Shown here piece by piece: positions 55,764 to 64,000 of a stretch of DNA of 64,000 bases. The position numbers were made by a program, and so were the translations under genes. The notes beneath the pieces were generated by a model. The model had not been told where the DNA came from. It was given only the letters and a program-made list of their open reading frames with translations, and searched no databases. Each line of letters begins with the position of its first letter. The stretch's first letter is position 1. Source of the stretch: CAIWTU01 sp963815135 (GTDB lineage Bacteria; Desulfobacterota; Desulfuromonadia; Geobacterales; Geobacteraceae); contig CAWFFO010000008.1 in NCBI GenBank assembly GCA_963815135.1, forward strand, positions 1-64,000, in the 5' to 3' direction.

Positions 55764-57037
55764 TTATCTATTTACATGGCAGGCGTCCCGTCCCGCATAT
55801 AATGCACAGAGATTGACCAGCACCTCACACGCTTTCTCCAAGGCCGGAACGGCAACCCATTCCTTTCTGGAATGAAACAGCATGCCGCCGGTGAAAAGGT
55901 TCGGGGTGGGCAGCCCCATGAAGCAGAGCCTTGCCCCGTCCGTCCCTCCCCGGATTGATTTGCGTACCGGTTCCACTCCGGCCAGGGTCATGGCCTGCTC
56001 GGCAATTGCCACGATTTCCGGATAGCGGCAGAGGACTTCTCTCATGTTCCGGTATTGTTCGGTGACGGAAAGCTCAATCCCGAGCCCGGGATGCCTTATG
56101 ACAAAAGTATCCTTGAGACTTTCCAGCAACACGACACGTCTCCGGTTAGCTTCTTCATCAAAATCACGCAGGATGAATTTAAGGACTGCCCGGTTTTCGT
56201 CACCTTCCAGGCCGGTAAGATGGAAGAAACCCTCCTTCCCTTCAGTGTGCTCGGGAGACTCGAACTCCGGAAGAGCGGCAGCGAAACGGGCAGCTATCTG
56301 GCCCGCATTGATCATCCTGCCTTTTGCATATCCCGGATGGACATTCATGCCCTTGAACTCGACAACCACACGCAGGGCGTGGAAACACTCAACGTCAATC
56401 TCACCGACCATCCCGCCGTCCACGGTAAAACCTGTATTTCCCAGTTTTTTCACATCAATATGCTCCGTACCGCGGCCGATCTCCTCATCCGGTGTGAAGC
56501 AGATGATGAGTTCAGGATGACTGAGTTCCGGGAAACGTGAAAAACCCGCCAGAACAGCCATTATCTCCGTGATCCCTGCCTTGTTGTCTGCTCCCAGCAG
56601 GGTTTTGCCCGAAGCGGTGATGATGGTTTCCCCCTGAACTCCAGGAGTTCAGGAGAGTCCTCGGGCGAGAGCACCAGATCCGGGTCATCGACAAAGGAAA
56701 CGGGGCCGCCGTCGTAGTTTTCATGCAGGACAGGTATTACATTCTCTCCGGATTCCGAGGGAGAAGTATCCATGTGCGCCAGTAGGGTCAGTGGGCCTCG
56801 GGCGGCACCGGGAGAGGCCGGCAAAGTTGCATAAACATAGCCGTATTCGTCAAGAGTAACACCGGAAAGACCCAGGCCATCGAGTTCGTCCGCAAGTATC
56901 CGGGCCAAATTCAGTTGGGCGGGCGTAGACGGGCTGGTTTCGCTGTCTTCGCTGCTTGAGGTGTTCACGGTCACATAGCGGCAGAAGCGCTCCACCGCTT
57001 CCCTGCGCAGGAAACCGATTAGTTCGCCGTGATTCAT
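55764..57037 (-). pseudogene. pepT: Peptidase T (tripeptidase) with one frameshift
   Basis: M20-family zinc aminotripeptidase. The 5' part has FCRYVTVNTSSSEDSETSPS and the metal-site motif LLAHMDTSPSESGEN. The 3' part has FTPDEEIGRG and IRGGTDGARLCFMGLPTPNLFTGG. The frame breaks in a run of five C (plus strand) at 56630-56634. One more base would restore RGETIITASGKTLLGADNKAG and yield 424 residues, close to normal PepT length (about 410). All catalytic residues would then be present. Either a fresh pseudogene or a homopolymer sequencing error. Confidence 0.88.
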
Positions 57038-57148
57038 ATCATTCCTCCGGACAACATTAATCAGGCAAAATTCAGACTATTACTCGTCCGCATACCCCAA
57101 GAGAAGGACTCCAGGTCGAGATTGGATAAAATTGAGTAAAGCACGGGG

Positions 57149-59317
57149 TTAATTGATTTTCTCCACGAAATCTCCCACTTGCAACTGTTTCCTGTTGAAA
57201 ATCAGTTCGGTAACACTTTCGGCAGGGAGCGGAACACTGAAATAATAACCCTGGACTTCCTCGCAGCCGTGCTGATCGATAAACTGCAGCTGTTTTCCGG
57301 TTTCCACGCCTTCGGCCACCACGTTCATTTTCAGGTTATGGGCCATGGCGATGATCGTGCTGACTATGATTGCATCGTCCGGATCTGTGGTAAGGCCGCT
57401 GACAAAAGACTTGTCAATCTTCAGTATATCGATGGGAAACCGTTTCAGGTAATTCAGCGACGAATACCCGGTGCCGAAATCGTCGATGGAAAGCCTTACG
57501 CCCATTTTCTTGAGCCTGTCGAGCTTGAAAATGGTTTCATCGATATCCTGGATTATGATGCTTTCCGTCAATTCTATTTCCAGAAGATGCGGAGGGAACC
57601 CGGTTTCCTGCAATATCTCTTTGACTTTTTCCGGCAGATTCTTCTGATGGAATTGCCTGGCGGATACATTTACCGAAATGATTAGCGGCGGTGCCCCGTC
57701 CGCCAGCCAGGCCATGCCCTGGAGACAGACTTCCCGCAGAACCCACTCGCCCACCTGCACTATAAGTCCGGTTTCTTCGAGAAGAGGAATGAAATCGTTC
57801 GGCATGACGACTGCCTTCCCCTCCGGCATCCAGCGCAGCAGCGCTTCGACCCCGGCGATAAGACCGGAGGCGACATCGACCCTCGGCTGGTAGAGCAGAA
57901 ACAATTCCTTCCTTTCCAGCGCCTTACGCAATCGGGTCTCCATTTTAAGCCGCTCCTGAACCTTTTCGTTCATCTCCTCGGCAAAGAACTGATAGCCGTT
58001 TCTTCCCAGTTCTTTAGCATGATACATGGCCGTATCGGCGTTTTTCAACAGTGCATCCGCCGTAACCCCGTCAGCGGGGAAGGTGGCTATTCCGATACTT
58101 GCGGTAACAAATACCTCATGACTGTTGATATAAAACGGTTCCTTGAACAATGCCAGAATCTTGTCTGAAATTCCGGCGAGAGCCCGGATATGTTCCACGT
58201 CTCTCAACAACAGTACGAATTCATCCCCGCCGAGCCTGGCTACCGTATCGTATTGCCTGACACAGCGCTGCAGCCGATTTGCAGCCTCCAGCAGCAGAAG
58301 GTCGCCTGCGGAATGGCCCATTGTATCGTTGATGACCTTGAAGTTATCCAGGTCTATCAGCATGACGGCCAGCAGTTCCCTGTGGCGGTCCTCGTAAGCC
58401 AGGGCATTGCACAAGCGGTCATAAAGCAGGTTTCGGTTGGGAAGGCCTGTAAGCGAATCATGATTAGCCTGATACATAAGCTGTTCCTCGAATCTTTTCC
58501 GCTCCGTGATATCCAGGATGGAGCCCACCAGTCCGCCTGCGTCGCCGTCGGGATTGGGAAACACGGCCTTGTTGCAGATTACCTCATGCCTTGTTCCGTC
58601 CGGATACTGTACGGAAGCCTCATATTTATGAATTCCCTTATTCTGCAGCAGGTCCAGGTCAGCCCTGCAGTATTTATCGGCAACGTCCTTCGGCACGAAG
58701 TCGTAATCGGACTTGCCGATTATTTCCCCACGAGGCTTGTTCATATATTCCTCGAAGGCTGCGTTGCATCCCAAGTATATACCTTTTTTATCTTTGTAAA
58801 AGATGGGACACGGTATGGTATCGATCAGGATCTGCAGGAATTTTATATTATCCAGCAATCCTTTGGTATGCTTGTGGCCGGTGATATCGAATATCGAGCC
58901 GATAATTCCACCCATGTTGCCGTCCGTATTCAGGTAAACCGACCTGCTGCATATTATGTCGCGGATTGTTCCGTCGGAAAAAGCGATAGAGGTTTCATAG
59001 GTATGTGCTACTTTGCCGGAAAACAGGTCTGTTGCGGTTTCATATCCAGAGTTTTCGAGCCCTTCGTGGCCGCAATCGCGGGCGGTCTTTCCGAGAACCT
59101 GCTCCCTGCGTACTCCCAGGTATTCCTCGAAGGCCTGGTTACAGGCAATATATGTGTTCATGGAATTCCTGACGAAAACCGGAAAGGGAATGGTATCAAG
59201 AAATTTATGCATGAAATGGATATTATCCTGAAGCGTGTTCCCTGCCGGCAGCAAACGGCAGAATTCCTCATTTGCCAGCTGGCGGATGTCACCGGCATCC
59301 CATTTTTCAAACGACAT
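57149..59317 (-). CDS. PAS-PAS-GGDEF-EAL c-di-GMP protein
   Basis: A 722-residue cytoplasmic protein. Two PAS domains (~40-155 and 160-275) each contain the matching phrase 'YLGCNAAFEEYM' or 'YIACNQAFEEYL', so they arose by duplication. They are followed by GGDEF with intact loop RLGGDEFVLL and EAL with intact GVEALLRW and DDFGTGYSSL. Both cyclase and phosphodiesterase signatures are complete. ATG 59317 has GAGGAG at a spacing of seven. Single-gene unit. Confidence 0.93.
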   Translation of the reverse strand: MSFEKWDAGDIRQLANEEFCRLLPAGNTLQDNIHFMHKFLDTIPFPVFVRNSMNTYIACNQAFEEYLGVRREQVLGKTARDCGHEGLENSGYETATDLFSGKVAHTYETSIAFSDGTIRDIICSRSVYLNTDGNMGGIIGSIFDITGHKHTKGLLDNIKFLQILIDTIPCPIFYKDKKGIYLGCNAAFEEYMNKPRGEIIGKSDYDFVPKDVADKYCRADLDLLQNKGIHKYEASVQYPDGTRHEVICNKAVFPNPDGDAGGLVGSILDITERKRFEEQLMYQANHDSLTGLPNRNLLYDRLCNALAYEDRHRELLAVMLIDLDNFKVINDTMGHSAGDLLLLEAANRLQRCVRQYDTVARLGGDEFVLLLRDVEHIRALAGISDKILALFKEPFYINSHEVFVTASIGIATFPADGVTADALLKNADTAMYHAKELGRNGYQFFAEEMNEKVQERLKMETRLRKALERKELFLLYQPRVDVASGLIAGVEALLRWMPEGKAVVMPNDFIPLLEETGLIVQVGEWVLREVCLQGMAWLADGAPPLIISVNVSARQFHQKNLPEKVKEILQETGFPPHLLEIELTESIIIQDIDETIFKLDRLKKMGVRLSIDDFGTGYSSLNYLKRFPIDILKIDKSFVSGLTTDPDDAIIVSTIIAMAHNLKMNVVAEGVETGKQLQFIDQHGCEEVQGYYFSVPLPAESVTELIFNRKQLQVGDFVEKIN

Positions 59318-59574
59318 TCATACACTCCTCATATGAGATTTTGCGTGCAGGAAATGCTGGAAAGCACCTTGTCAGTTTTCCAATGAAGGTTCACACCTGA
59401 TAGCACAGTTTTTACCTTTGGGAAAGGAAAAAGGGGACTGCTTAGTTCAGTTTTTAATTATAATAAAAATGGAAGGATAACTTGAATAGCCTGATTATCA
59501 ATAGAGACAGGGAATTCACGGGCATGATTTTGCTATTGAATAGCGTTACAACAATTATGAAAAAAAAGGAGGAT

Positions 59575-59606
59575 AAAAATCGGGGCGGCCCTTTCGGAAC
59601 CGCCCC
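59575..59606 (-). terminator. Rho-independent terminator of the glutamate synthase operon
   Basis: Read on the minus strand: GGGGCGG-TTCC-GAAA-GGG-CCGCCCC, a GC-rich stem with a GAAA tetraloop, followed by ATTTTT. It lies 65 bases after the last gene of the operon. The rest of 59318-59670 holds no gene that I can see. Confidence 0.85.
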
Positions 59607-59670
59607 ATTTTATTGAGGAACATGGGAGAAGCGCACAATGCGCATAACAACAGGATTGTTGAAAATCCGA

Positions 59671-61986
59671 TCAGGGGATAGCTTTTTCCATCGCCCAGAC
59701 ACCACAGGGGCAGATCCCGGCGCAGATTCCGCAGCCGATGCAGTACTTGTCGTCGGAGACATACTCGTAGGAACCGTCTTCCTTGTCCAGACGGGCAATA
59801 GCTCCTTCCGGACAGGTTTCCAGGCACATGGAGCAGTCACGGCAGGTGCCGCAGGACAGGCAGCGGTGCACCTCTTCGCGGGCATCTGTAACCCGGAAGC
59901 GGCTGCGGTTGCGGGGCATGAACAATTCTCTGTTCAGGTTATCCTGGGGGATCATGACCGGTTTTTTCTTCGGCTCCAGGGGATTGCCAGCCAGGAATTC
60001 GTCAATATATCCGGCCACTTCTCGACCACCCGCAATGGCATGGGTCAAAAGGCCCGGCTTGATGGTATCACCGAGAGCGAACACCTTGGGAGCATGGGTG
60101 GACTGCCAGCAGTCGTTGGCATCCATCATGCCGCGGTCGGTGAGCCATTCACGGGGAACGTAGGAAAGGTCGGGGCGCTCGCCGATGGCGATGATGATCG
60201 TGTCGGCCTCGATGAGCCGTCCGTCCTTGGTATGCAGACCGTCAGCATCGATGCTTTCGGTGAATACCGGCCACTGTATTTCACCGCCCAGGGCGCTGAA
60301 ATGGTCAATTTCCTTCTGGAACGCGGCCGGACGCTGGACGTCAATGGAAATGACCTTGTCGGCCCCCATGGCATATGCGCCCAGGGCTACGTCCATGCCG
60401 GCATTGCCGGCGCCTATTACCACTACCCGCTTTCCGACCTTCGGTCTTTCACCGTTATTGATGGCCTTGAGGAAATCGAGACCCTTGACCAGTCTCTCAT
60501 GGCCGGGGAACGGAATGACGACCGGGTTGTGCGCGCCGCTGGCGATGACCAGCGCGTCGTACTTTTTCTGCATGGTATCGAACTTCTTTTTGTCGATCTT
60601 CTGGGAGGGCCGGATATCGACTCCCATCTTCTTGATGCGGTTGATCTCGGTGTCCAGGATATCGCGCGGCAGCCTCTCCATGGGAATCGCCTGGCGAAGC
60701 TTTCCGCCCACTTCCTTGTCCCCCTCGAACAGGGTAACGTCATGGCCGAGCAGACGCAGCTGCCAGGCCGCCGACAGGCCGCCGGGACCACCGCCGATTA
60801 CCGCAATTTTCTTGCCGGTATCCGCTTTTCTGCCGGGCGCGGAAATATCCTGGGAAAGTCGTCCCAGCTCCTTCATGGCCACCGGATGGTCGAGGTACTG
60901 ACGGCTGCAGGCGTCCATGCAGAGGTTGGGGCATACCTGGCCGCAAACGCTGGCCGGGAACGGAGAATAATGGAGAACCAGTTCCAGCGCTTCCTTGACC
61001 TTACCCTGGCGGAGTAGGTTGATACGGTCCTGGGTCGGGATTTCGCTCGGACACGAACTCTGGCAGGGAGCTCCGTATGCCTTGTTCTGCCAATGGGGTA
61101 TTTTTAGCCGGTCTTCGCCGGTATTGACGAAGTTGGCAACGCGATCGTAATCGTCAGTCACGACATCGCCGAAAATTCCGCCTTCAACCCATTTTTTGGT
61201 GCGGAATTCCTTCATGGTGATTCGTTCCTGACGCTGACGCTCCTCCCAGGACATGGCAAGGATTTTCTTCCACTGGGAGAAATCGGTCAGTTCGGCCAGA
61301 AGCTGCGGTCGGCCGATTTTTTCCAGGAACACCGGCATGTTGGATTGCAGGAACTCCCGGTCGGCGTCATCCAGATCGAGCAGCCATACCTGCTTGGACA
61401 GACCGGTGACCGGTCCGCGCACATAGATGGTACCGCCCACCATGCCCATGCAGCCGCGGTCGCCGAGGACCGACTCGAACTGCTCGGAGTCGTAGCCGCA
61501 CACAACTGCGATGCCGCCGCCCATGAACTCGAAGGAAAAGGAGCCGGTATTCTTGAGGATCCACATTTCCGGGGGCGCATAGGACGGGTCGTGCTTCATC
61601 AGCGAACCGGTACGGGTACCGGCGCGTCCGCCGACGTAGATCTTGCCGCTTGCCGCGCAGTGGCCGGTGGTATCGCCGCCGTCCCCTTTGAGGGTCAGGG
61701 TTGCGCCTGCGTTGAGCCAGCCGACATCGGCCGGGGCAGGCCCTTCCACCACTATCTCGGTCCCTTCGAGGCCGAAGGAGCCGACGCGCTGACCGGGGTT
61801 TTTAACAGTAAACTTCAACGGTTTGCCGTCTTTGGTCCAGAGCGGTCCGCCGATATCGTGGTGGCCGGAGGCCAGGATCTCGAATTCGGTCTCGCCCTGG
61901 TCGAGGGCGGCGTATATCTTCTGCAGCAGCTGCTGCGTCGAAATTCGCTTATTTTGTTCATCAAAACCTGAAATAAAAGCAGCCAT
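59671..61986 (-). CDS. Glutamate synthase GXGXG domain fused to GltD-type NAD(P)H oxidoreductase and ferredoxin
   Basis: A 771-residue fusion. Residues 1-245 are the GXGXG (alpha-subunit C-terminal) domain (GGDTTGHCAASGKIYVGGRAG, GMVGGTIYVRGP). Residues ~270-400 form the Fe-S entry domain (CQSSCPSEIPTQ, CGQVCPNLCMDAC). Then come FAD- and NAD-binding folds (IAVIGGGPGGLSAAWQLR, VVVIGAGNAGMDVALGA), and finally a cysteine-rich tail with two ferredoxin clusters (CLSCGTCRDCSMCLETCP, CIGCGICAGICPCG). It would channel electrons from NAD(P)H or ferredoxin to the FMN subunit upstream for glutamate synthesis. Start after AAGGAGG; 15-base gap from the previous gene. Confidence 0.93.
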   Translation of the reverse strand: MAAFISGFDEQNKRISTQQLLQKIYAALDQGETEFEILASGHHDIGGPLWTKDGKPLKFTVKNPGQRVGSFGLEGTEIVVEGPAPADVGWLNAGATLTLKGDGGDTTGHCAASGKIYVGGRAGTRTGSLMKHDPSYAPPEMWILKNTGSFSFEFMGGGIAVVCGYDSEQFESVLGDRGCMGMVGGTIYVRGPVTGLSKQVWLLDLDDADREFLQSNMPVFLEKIGRPQLLAELTDFSQWKKILAMSWEERQRQERITMKEFRTKKWVEGGIFGDVVTDDYDRVANFVNTGEDRLKIPHWQNKAYGAPCQSSCPSEIPTQDRINLLRQGKVKEALELVLHYSPFPASVCGQVCPNLCMDACSRQYLDHPVAMKELGRLSQDISAPGRKADTGKKIAVIGGGPGGLSAAWQLRLLGHDVTLFEGDKEVGGKLRQAIPMERLPRDILDTEINRIKKMGVDIRPSQKIDKKKFDTMQKKYDALVIASGAHNPVVIPFPGHERLVKGLDFLKAINNGERPKVGKRVVVIGAGNAGMDVALGAYAMGADKVISIDVQRPAAFQKEIDHFSALGGEIQWPVFTESIDADGLHTKDGRLIEADTIIIAIGERPDLSYVPREWLTDRGMMDANDCWQSTHAPKVFALGDTIKPGLLTHAIAGGREVAGYIDEFLAGNPLEPKKKPVMIPQDNLNRELFMPRNRSRFRVTDAREEVHRCLSCGTCRDCSMCLETCPEGAIARLDKEDGSYEYVSDDKYCIGCGICAGICPCGVWAMEKAIP

Positions 61987-62001
61987 TTTTATATTGCCTC
62001 C

Positions 62002-63645
62002 TTAGCAGACGTACTGGACCTGCAGACGGTCCGCTATGGCCTTGTCGGTAGCGATCAGGCAGTCGGAGCGGCCGATCGGCAGTGAAGAGTTGCCGATGGG
62101 CGCCATGAGCTTGCGCAGTTCCTGGTCGACGGCCAGAAAGTTGTTAACGATATTTTCCGCCACGCGGTCCGGATTGAGCCGACGCACGAGGAGCGGTTCC
62201 TGGGTGGTGATGCCCGCCGGACAGAGGCCGGTATTGCATGCGTTGCAGCGGCTGTGCTCGTTGCCGAGACAACCTGCCAGCTGGAGGATGAGCTTGCCGG
62301 TGAAAACACCGCTGGCGCCAAGGCAGAACATCTTGAAGGCATCGGCAGCGAGATTCCCGGTCTTGCCGAGACCACCTGCCGCCCAGAGCGGGATCTGACC
62401 CTGACGACCCTGGGCAACGGCTGCCAGGTAGCAGTCACGCAGCTTGCTGACAACCGGATGGCCGGTATGGTCGAGGGAGATATCGTGTGCCGCTCCTGTG
62501 CCGCCGTCAATACCGTCGAGGAAGAAGCCGCCGACGATGTTGTACGGGTCGCGCACCAGGTTGTTGAATACCGAGACCGAAGTGGCGCTCGCCGCCACTT
62601 TGATGGCAACAGGTACCCGGAATTTGAAAGCGGCGTTAAAGGAAAGAAACATTTTCTGCACGCTTTCCTCGATGGAGTACAAACCCTGGTGGTTGGGCGG
62701 AGACAGGAGGTCCGCCTTGGGCACGCCGCGGATCGCCTGGATGTGCGAGGCGACCTTGGCCGCCATGAGCAGGCCGCCGTCACCCGGCTTGGCGCCCTGG
62801 CCGATCTTGATCAGAACACCGGCCGGGTCTTCCACCATGTGCGGCATGGCCTTGATGATACGGTTCCAGCCGAAATGGCCGGACGCGATCTGCAGGATCA
62901 TGTATTTCAGATACTTGCTCTTGAGGAGCCTGACCGGCATTCCGCCTTCGCCGGAGCACATGCGCACCGGCAGGCCGCATTCCTCGTTGAGGTATGCCAC
63001 GGCCATGGACACCGCTTCCCACATCCTCCAGGACAATGCCCCGATGGACATGTCGCCGATGATTATGGGATAGATCCAGCGTACCGGGGGAGTCTGTCCC
63101 TCTTTGGCCAGATGGCCGTCCGGGCCGACCGTGAAAGGAAGCCTGGTTGCAGGCAATATGCGGCCCAGTGGCGCCAGGCAGTCGAAGGTGTGACGCTGGG
63201 CATCGAGACTCGGGTCGGTCATCTGGGAGATGCGGCCGACGCGCAGGGTATCGAGGGTGCGGGCCTGAACATCCAGATTATTGCGCCCGCCTCGCTTGGG
63301 GCCGGAGCCGGTGCTTGCCGCGTAAACCACGTTGAAGCGTGAATCGGGGTTGCGCTCCGAGCGGATCGCGTTGTTCGGGCACACCCTCTCGCAGACGCCG
63401 CAACCACGGCAGAAATGTTTCAAAATTTTTACCTGGGTGATGACCGGAGTCGCGCTGAACTTGATCTTCGGCTCAGGGGTTTCCGTATCCGAAAATGATT
63501 TGCGGCGTCTTTCCACTTTCGGCTTGATGGCGCCGAAGCTGCAGGCCGCGACACAGGAGCCGCACAGGGTGCAGCGCTTGGTATCGTAGATAACCTTCCA
63601 GGGAAGGTCGTTGCAGGCAAGATCATTTATTTTTACTGTTTCCAT
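62002..63645 (-). CDS. Glutamate synthase FMN-binding (synthase) subunit with N-terminal ferredoxin
   Basis: A 547-residue subunit of the archaeal-type split GltB. Two 4Fe-4S clusters are at the N-terminus (CTLCGSCVAACSFGAIKP, CRGCGVCERVCPNNAI). A TIM-barrel FMN domain follows (GEGGMPVRLLKSKYLKYMIL, KIGQGAKPGDGGLL, FFLDGIDGGTGAAHDISLDH), with the 3Fe-4S cysteines CNACNTGLCPAGI. It makes glutamate from 2-oxoglutarate and ammonia delivered from the amidotransferase subunit. The start overlaps the stop of the amidotransferase gene by 13 bases, with GGAGG upstream. Confidence 0.95.
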   Translation of the reverse strand: METVKINDLACNDLPWKVIYDTKRCTLCGSCVAACSFGAIKPKVERRRKSFSDTETPEPKIKFSATPVITQVKILKHFCRGCGVCERVCPNNAIRSERNPDSRFNVVYAASTGSGPKRGGRNNLDVQARTLDTLRVGRISQMTDPSLDAQRHTFDCLAPLGRILPATRLPFTVGPDGHLAKEGQTPPVRWIYPIIIGDMSIGALSWRMWEAVSMAVAYLNEECGLPVRMCSGEGGMPVRLLKSKYLKYMILQIASGHFGWNRIIKAMPHMVEDPAGVLIKIGQGAKPGDGGLLMAAKVASHIQAIRGVPKADLLSPPNHQGLYSIEESVQKMFLSFNAAFKFRVPVAIKVAASATSVSVFNNLVRDPYNIVGGFFLDGIDGGTGAAHDISLDHTGHPVVSKLRDCYLAAVAQGRQGQIPLWAAGGLGKTGNLAADAFKMFCLGASGVFTGKLILQLAGCLGNEHSRCNACNTGLCPAGITTQEPLLVRRLNPDRVAENIVNNFLAVDQELRKLMAPIGNSSLPIGRSDCLIATDKAIADRLQVQYVC

Positions 63646-64000
63646 CTCTGGACCTCCAGATTGTTGTCAATAACGACGATTTCCCGCTCATTCGGGTAGA
63701 TGTCGGTCTCCCAGTCACGATCCGGGAGTATTTCGTTGATCCCGCAGACCTCCGAGGACAGGACCACGGTATCTTTAGTGCTTCCCACCACAATCGGGCG
63801 CAGCTTTTTGGCATCGCAGACGACCCACATGGTGAAGTCGGGCAGGGTGCCGATGATGGTGTTGGGGCCGTTTATCTCCAGGTTCGCCAGCGACTGGCGG
63901 ATGGCGAGCAGTTCTTCACTGTCTTCCCTTTTAACTACATCCTCAAATGGAAGAGGAGTAATGATGTGCTTGTAGTAGGAAAGCGGCCATTCAAGCTGGC
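63633..64000 (-). CDS. Glutamate synthase class II amidotransferase subunit, partial (C-terminus)
   Basis: The last ~121 residues of a protein that begins beyond the right edge of the window. The frame is open from the edge, reading QLEWPLSYYKHIITPLPFED, then NGPNTIIGTLPDFTMWVVCD, and ends EREIVVIDNNLEVQRWKQ. The TMWVVCDAKKLRPIVVG segment and SSEVCGINEILPD match the end of the Ntn-hydrolase glutamine amidotransferase domain, which supplies ammonia. First visible gene of the operon; the catalytic N-terminal Cys lies outside. Confidence 0.85.
   Translation of the reverse strand, partial: QLEWPLSYYKHIITPLPFEDVVKREDSEELLAIRQSLANLEINGPNTIIGTLPDFTMWVVCDAKKLRPIVVGSTKDTVVLSSEVCGINEILPDRDWETDIYPNEREIVVIDNNLEVQRWKQ

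Noticed and set aside
56561..56634. Possible selenocysteine or programmed frameshift explanation for the broken pepT.
   Set aside because: The break is a frame change in a C5 run, not an in-frame TGA, and no frameshift signal such as a slippery heptamer with a stem is evident.
1..64000. CRISPR arrays, tRNA genes, rRNA genes, prophage or complete insertion sequences.
   Set aside because: None could be recognised by eye; no regularly spaced short repeats, no transposase or integrase motifs.

Overview
The window looks like the chromosome of a Gram-negative, mostly anaerobic member of the Desulfuromonadota (Geobacter/Pelobacter relatives). Supporting signs are a three-piece, ferredoxin-bearing glutamate synthase, a dicluster ferredoxin, a dense set of PAS/GAF histidine kinases and c-di-GMP enzymes, V4R proteins, a bacteriohemerythrin, and a gene that appears to use in-frame UGA as selenocysteine. 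The assignment is inferred from gene content only; I see no rRNA, tRNA, CRISPR array or complete insertion sequence.

Layout. 0.3-6.6 kb: an orphan V4R-like/GAF kinase, a CoA-disulfide-reductase-like flavoprotein with a rhodanese tail, a ferredoxin, a bacteriohemerythrin and a rhomboid protease. 6.7-19.5 kb: a plus-strand two-component cluster (NarL-type kinase and regulator, lone receiver, V4R protein, five-PAS kinase, receiver-kinase hybrid, receiver, membrane PAS kinase, receiver-GAF-kinase-receiver). Part of it is an internal duplication. 19.5-24 kb: class II aldolase, O-methyltransferase, receiver, quinone oxidoreductase, and a macro-domain protein with a small partner. 24-37 kb: a minus-strand block read from a PAS kinase through two tandem TonB-dependent receptors (the upstream one frameshifted), a YfiR-like periplasmic protein, a CHASE8-type kinase, a double receiver, a diguanylate cyclase and a GGDEF-EAL-receiver protein. 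It looks like an outer-membrane-to-c-di-GMP route. 37-47 kb: remnants of a Cpx-like stress locus, a glycine-zipper protein, cytochrome bd oxidase, a LysE exporter, a chemoreceptor and a well-expressed-looking unknown gene with its own promoter, leader and terminator. 47-53 kb: a minus-strand operon of a frameshifted DUF748/AsmA-like protein, a small unknown protein, a FrnE/DsbA-like selenoprotein and a FUSC transporter. 53-59 kb: a DCC-family protein, a DUF523-DUF1722 protein, a secreted helix-hairpin-helix protein, frameshifted peptidase T and a PAS-GGDEF-EAL protein. 59.6-64 kb: the glutamate synthase operon, running off the right end.

The most notable points are: (1) the FrnE-like gene whose CxxC is UxxC, with a hairpin placed like a bacterial SECIS just downstream; (2) a 182-bp repeat in three copies that folds on paper into nested long stems; (3) the TonB receptor/YfiR/kinase/c-di-GMP operon; (4) several smaller palindromic or inverted-repeat elements; (5) five single-base indels that break three otherwise intact genes, which are either young pseudogenes or sequence errors.
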